From Candidatus Melainabacteria bacterium (lineage in GTDB: Bacteria; Cyanobacteriota; Vampirovibrionia; Vampirovibrionales; Vampirovibrionaceae), in contig CABHPA010000064.1 of assembly GCA_902168245.1 (NCBI GenBank), positions 1 through 37,174 of the forward strand: 37,174 nucleotides of DNA, in the 5' to 3' direction. Positions 34,084-37,174 of this stretch are shown piece by piece. A model generated the notes under the pieces. It had not been told where the DNA came from and searched no databases. It saw only the letters and a list, made by a program, of their open reading frames with translations. The translations under genes and the position numbers were made by a program. Position 1 is the first letter of the stretch; each line of letters opens with the position of its first letter.

Positions 34084-34935
34084 TTATCCGTGGAGAATCA
34101 TGGTTTTCAGGCGTTGATCCACCACGTCCCAGTTCACGTTGCGCATAAAGGCATCCAGGTAGGCGGGGCGCTTGGTGCCAAAGTCAATCATGTAAGCATG
34201 CTCGTACACGTCCAGCACCAGCAGGGGAATCACATTAACCGGGGCCAACTGGTTGTGCAGATCCAATCCGTAGTTGTGGATGCGGTGATCGCGCATGTTG
34301 TAGCCGGTAATCGCCCAGCCGCGCATGGATTTGCCTAGGGCCAGCAGGTGATTGGCATAATTCTCCCAGCTACCGAATTCCTGGCTGATGAGTTTATGCA
34401 GCATCTCGGTTTCGGTCGGCTTTTTATGGGCATTGCCCAGGTTTTCAAAGTAGTATTCATGCAGGATCACGCCGTTCAGGGCGTAGCTTTGCTCCACATG
34501 CAGCTCCCGGTAAGGGCTGTAAGTCGGGTTCATTTTATCCAGTTCCGGGGTCATGGCCATAATTTGGGACTGGATCTCATTGGTTTTCTTCACATAAGCG
34601 TTATACAGCTCCATGTGCTGGCTCAACTGGTTCTGGCTAATACCTTCCACGGTGGTCAGGTTGGGGAAGGTCTTGGCTGCCACCTGCTCCTGGGCGTTGT
34701 AGGCATGCACGGGGTGATCGCCCGGCACTTTTTTGCCGCCCATGGTCAGCCCCTTGGCCTTGTGTTCCGGCTTGGCGACAGGCGTTTTAGCCTTTTCCGC
34801 AGCGTTGGCGGTAAGCCGCAACTGGCTGAGCGCCAACGCGCTCCCGCCCAAAGCGGCGGCCTTTTTCAGGAACTCGCGGCGGGCGATGGGTTGGCCGGTC
34901 ATCAGTTGATTTTGGTGTTCATCATAATGCGTCAT
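34084..34935 (-). CDS. Superoxide dismutase (Fe/Mn family) with Tat signal
   Basis: A 283-residue Fe/Mn-type superoxide dismutase. The four metal ligands are visible: H107 (QLSQHMELYNAYV), H159 (LHEYYFENLG), D242 and H246 (DVYEHAYMIDFG). The N-terminus is a twin-arginine signal, RREFLKKAA at 19-27, followed by a hydrophobic stretch and ANA near residue 45, so the folded metalloenzyme should be exported to the periplasm or cell surface. An extra linker of about 50 residues, rich in Lys and Ala, separates the signal from the catalytic domain. Iron or manganese use cannot be fixed by eye. It is flanked by its own terminator and an upstream gap of 132 bases. Confidence 0.93.
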   Translation of the reverse strand: MTHYDEHQNQLMTGQPIARREFLKKAAALGGSALALSQLRLTANAAEKAKTPVAKPEHKAKGLTMGGKKVPGDHPVHAYNAQEQVAAKTFPNLTTVEGISQNQLSQHMELYNAYVKKTNEIQSQIMAMTPELDKMNPTYSPYRELHVEQSYALNGVILHEYYFENLGNAHKKPTETEMLHKLISQEFGSWENYANHLLALGKSMRGWAITGYNMRDHRIHNYGLDLHNQLAPVNVIPLLVLDVYEHAYMIDFGTKRPAYLDAFMRNVNWDVVDQRLKTMILHG

Positions 34936-35067
34936 ATTGAATTACCTACTCTCCTCAACATCTATCCTTTATTGACGGTCAAAGGTTCTGATTACCTGTA
35001 AAGATCCTGCCCCATTCTGCAATAAAGCCTGTGTAAAATCGATGCCTCAGCACAAATAGGCTTTCGC

Positions 35068-36294
35068 TTACGGGGAGGCGGGAGAAACTTGCAGCATCTG
35101 CGCCAAACGGGTCGTCACGGAAGCCCGGCTGAAATCGGGCGGGTTCTGGTAAATGGCGTACAGGGCCAAACCACACCACAGCCAGTTTTGCGCGTAATAA
35201 TCGTTCTTGGTGTTCCACTGGCCGCCGGGCTTCAGGTTGGGAACCACCTTTTTGGCGACCAGATCATCCACCGCACCCCGATCCTGACTGTAAAACCCTG
35301 GCAACACTGCCCCGTACACCGCACCAGATTTGAGCTGCGGGTGCCGCACAATACCGTCCCAGGTAATTGAAATCGGCACATCCTTGCGGATTTTCCAGTA
35401 GCGGGGCAGCATGGTCTTGGTTTTCAGAATCGCGTTTGCCCGCTTCTCCAGCGGATTTAACAGGGCATCCAGCCCCACCCGCCAATAAACCCGAATTGCC
35501 TCATACCCAAAGTCGCTGCGATCATCCATAGGGTCTTGATACAGCTTGATATTGTCGTTATCCATAGAAAGTTCCACCCAGTCCGGCGGCAAATGGGTTT
35601 CCGTCTGGGCGATGGCGCGGGCCAAAATCTCGTAAGAGGAATCCAGCAGCACCGTCCAGTCATGATCGGGATCCATCTCGGCAAACACCCGGTAGGCGTA
35701 AGGCGCAAAGTAGGAGGGGTTCACCTGGAAGTCCCTGCCTTTGCGCGGCCAGTCTCCCGGCAGCAATACCCGGCCAATGGGCGCGTTGACGGTCAATCGA
35801 TCCCATATATCATCCAGAATCAACTTGGCGTCTTCCAGATAGGCAGGATCTTTCCACTCTTTGTAAGCCAGCAGCAAGGCCAGGGCAATGTCCTGATCCG
35901 CATCGGAAGCGGAAGTTTTATCCAGCGCGCCCCAGGTATGATCGGGCCGCTCGCCCCACTTCCAGGAGAACAAATGGTCGCCCCCGCGCGGGATTTGCAG
36001 GTTATCTTTGGCCCAGCGGTAGGATTTGTCGAAGGTGGCCTTGTCGCGCATCCAGAAAGCCCGCAACATGGCGTAAGACTGACCTTCGGAGGTGGAGATG
36101 TTGGCGGTGTAGTCGATGACCCGGCCATCCACCTGCTGCACAAAGGTGGCCTTGTAATGCTCCCAGGATGATTTTAAAATCACCCTGGTCTCCAGGTCGC
36201 TCACGCCCGCCGCACGGCTTGCGGTTTGCAGCGCAGGTTGCACCAGGCAAGCCAACGCCAGCAGGAACAGTACCGCTACTCGCCACAAACGCAT
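35068..36294 (-). CDS. Secreted glycoside hydrolase family 8 enzyme
   Basis: A 408-residue GH8 enzyme, an inverting endo-glucanase/chitosanase/xylanase family that includes BcsZ of cellulose synthesis. Residues 1-28 form a Sec signal peptide (MRLWRVAVLFLLALACLV then small residues). The catalytic acid is E70 in ISTSEGQSYAML, and ASDADQDIALALLLAYKEW at 129-147 fits the GH8 signature with its catalytic Asp. It would cut a beta-glucan or related polymer outside the cytoplasm. The gene starts 5 bases after the thrS stop and has no separate Shine-Dalgarno, so it is translated by coupling to thrS. No cellulose synthase gene is present in the window, so a BcsZ role is only one option. Confidence 0.92.
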   Translation of the reverse strand: MRLWRVAVLFLLALACLVQPALQTASRAAGVSDLETRVILKSSWEHYKATFVQQVDGRVIDYTANISTSEGQSYAMLRAFWMRDKATFDKSYRWAKDNLQIPRGGDHLFSWKWGERPDHTWGALDKTSASDADQDIALALLLAYKEWKDPAYLEDAKLILDDIWDRLTVNAPIGRVLLPGDWPRKGRDFQVNPSYFAPYAYRVFAEMDPDHDWTVLLDSSYEILARAIAQTETHLPPDWVELSMDNDNIKLYQDPMDDRSDFGYEAIRVYWRVGLDALLNPLEKRANAILKTKTMLPRYWKIRKDVPISITWDGIVRHPQLKSGAVYGAVLPGFYSQDRGAVDDLVAKKVVPNLKPGGQWNTKNDYYAQNWLWCGLALYAIYQNPPDFSRASVTTRLAQMLQVSPASP

Positions 36295-36299
36295 GCAGG

Positions 36300-37128
36300 C
36301 TAGCTCACTTTTTCAGGCAAAGTCACCGTTTCACGCCCGGCAGAAATGATTTCCGCCTGCAATTGCTCTTGGAAGATAGCCAGCGACACCGCGCCCAAAT
36401 CTCCTTTGGTACGGTTTCGAACCGCCACTTCGCCTTTTTCAAGCTCTTTATCGCCGATAATCAGCATATAGGGGATTTTAGCCAACTGGGCATGGCGAAT
36501 TTTCGCGCCAATCCCTTCATTGGAACTATCCACCTTGGCGCGAACCAATTGTTGACGCAGGGTTTTCTCAATTTCGTTCGCGTATTCCACGTGGCGATCC
36601 GCAATGGGCAGAATGGCCACCTGCTGCGGCGACAACCATGTGGGGAAAGCCCCGGCGTAATGCTCGATCAGGGTGCCCGCAAAACGCTCCAGACTACCGA
36701 AAATAGCCCGGTGAATCATGATAGGCCGCTTGGCTTGGCCGTCTTTATCGGTATATTTCAGGTCAAACCGTTCCGGCAAGTTGAAATCAAGCTGCACGGT
36801 GGAGCATTGCCAGGTGCGGCCAATGGCGTCCTTCAGCTTGAAGTCGATTTTCGGGCCGTAGAACGCGCCATCGCCTTCGTTCACTTCGTACTTCAAGCCA
36901 TACTCTTCCAGGGCTTCGCGCAAGGCTTGCTCGGCCTGATCCCAAATGGCGACCTCGCCCACGAATTTTTCGGGACGGGTAGACAGCTCCACGTCAAATT
37001 CCATGTTGAACAGCTTGAGCGTATCGTCCACAAAGCGGATCACCTCCACAATCTCGCTGCGAATCTGGTCAATCCGGCAGAAGAGGTGGGCATCATCCTG
37101 CGTAAAGCCGCGCACCCGGTTCAAACCG
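36300..37128 (-). CDS. thrS: Threonyl-tRNA synthetase, C-terminal part (cut by contig end)
   Basis: About 275 residues of the class II synthetase that charges tRNA-Thr. It contains GLNRVRGFTQDDAHLFCR (motif 2 region), DGAFYGPKIDFKLKDAIGR, WQCSTVQLDFNLPERF, and motif 3 in IHRAIFGSLERFAG, followed by the anticodon-binding domain from about PLSPQQVAILPIA onward. The N-terminal editing part and motif 1 are missing, since the frame runs into adapter at 37129. The residues MCIRDS at the apparent start of this frame are encoded by adapter and are not part of the protein. Confidence 0.95.
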
Positions 37129-37174
37129 CTGTCTCTTATACACATCTGACGCTGCCGACGAATAGAGAGGTGTA
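37129..37174 (-). other. Nextera (Tn5) sequencing adapter, not genomic
   Basis: Begins with CTGTCTCTTATACACATCT, the mosaic end in reverse orientation, then the read-1 tail and bases of an index region. It creates the artefact peptide MCIRDS. Confidence 0.98.

Noticed and set aside
1..37174. Contig ends as inverted terminal repeats of a transposon
   Set aside because: The matching ends are the library adapter, identical to the Tn5 mosaic end plus the Nextera tail.
1..37174. tRNA or rRNA genes
   Set aside because: I saw no acceptor-stem and T-loop pattern in the intergenic gaps, and no rRNA sequence. A covariance search was not possible here.

Overview
This is a 37.2 kb assembled fragment of bacterial DNA. 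Both ends carry Nextera/Tn5 library adapter (positions 1-36 and 37129-37174), so only 37-37128 is genomic. It looks like a Gram-negative-type bacterium: the left edge holds the tail of a heptosyltransferase-like GT9 protein, and surface-polysaccharide glycosyltransferases follow it. A BtpA-family protein, a mitochondrial-type aconitase with NADP-isocitrate dehydrogenase, a B12-dependent ribonucleotide reductase and unusual Gly/Tyr-rich proteins would fit a non-photosynthetic relative of cyanobacteria (Vampirovibrionia). That placement is only an inference, because no rRNA or ribosomal protein lies in the window.

Layout. 37-4203: cell-surface polysaccharide genes (GT9 tail, an O-antigen ligase/polymerase-like membrane protein, two GT4-type glycosyltransferases). 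4442-10214: core metabolism (class II ribonucleotide reductase and aconitase on the minus strand, isocitrate dehydrogenase divergent on plus). 10323-23067: five tandem, same-strand paralogous genes of no family I recognise, which is the most unusual part of the window. 23248-27564: HemW, then a sulfur-amino-acid group (cysteine dioxygenase, YeiH-type exporter, cysteine desulfurase, half-length TauE/SafE protein). 27640-30613: gpsA, plsY and der in one minus-strand operon. 30788-37128: BtpA-family protein, M32 carboxypeptidase, thioredoxin-like protein, Tat-exported superoxide dismutase, secreted GH8 glycosidase and the C-terminal part of thrS.

The five-gene array (called A to E from left to right; transcription runs right to left, E to A). 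Each protein has a Gly/Tyr- or Ser-rich N-terminus, a shared domain of about 90 residues with a hydrophobic hairpin and a G-D-W/x...VGEG-x-F motif, and a long divergent C-terminal part that is mostly charged or Ala-rich and helical. Every one of the four gaps between neighbouring genes carries the same kit: a strong Shine-Dalgarno and a 13-14 codon mini-ORF ending in Phe-stop, a nearly invariant 23-base element across that stop, a second conserved box, an intrinsic terminator whose stem is itself conserved, and 70-100 bases further on a promoter-like pair of boxes with fixed spacing. The kit does not occur elsewhere in the window. It looks like a duplicating gene-cassette system, with a conserved front end and regulatory kit attached to variable C-terminal regions, and possibly with a co-transcribed mini-peptide or regulatory RNA. 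Its function is unknown.
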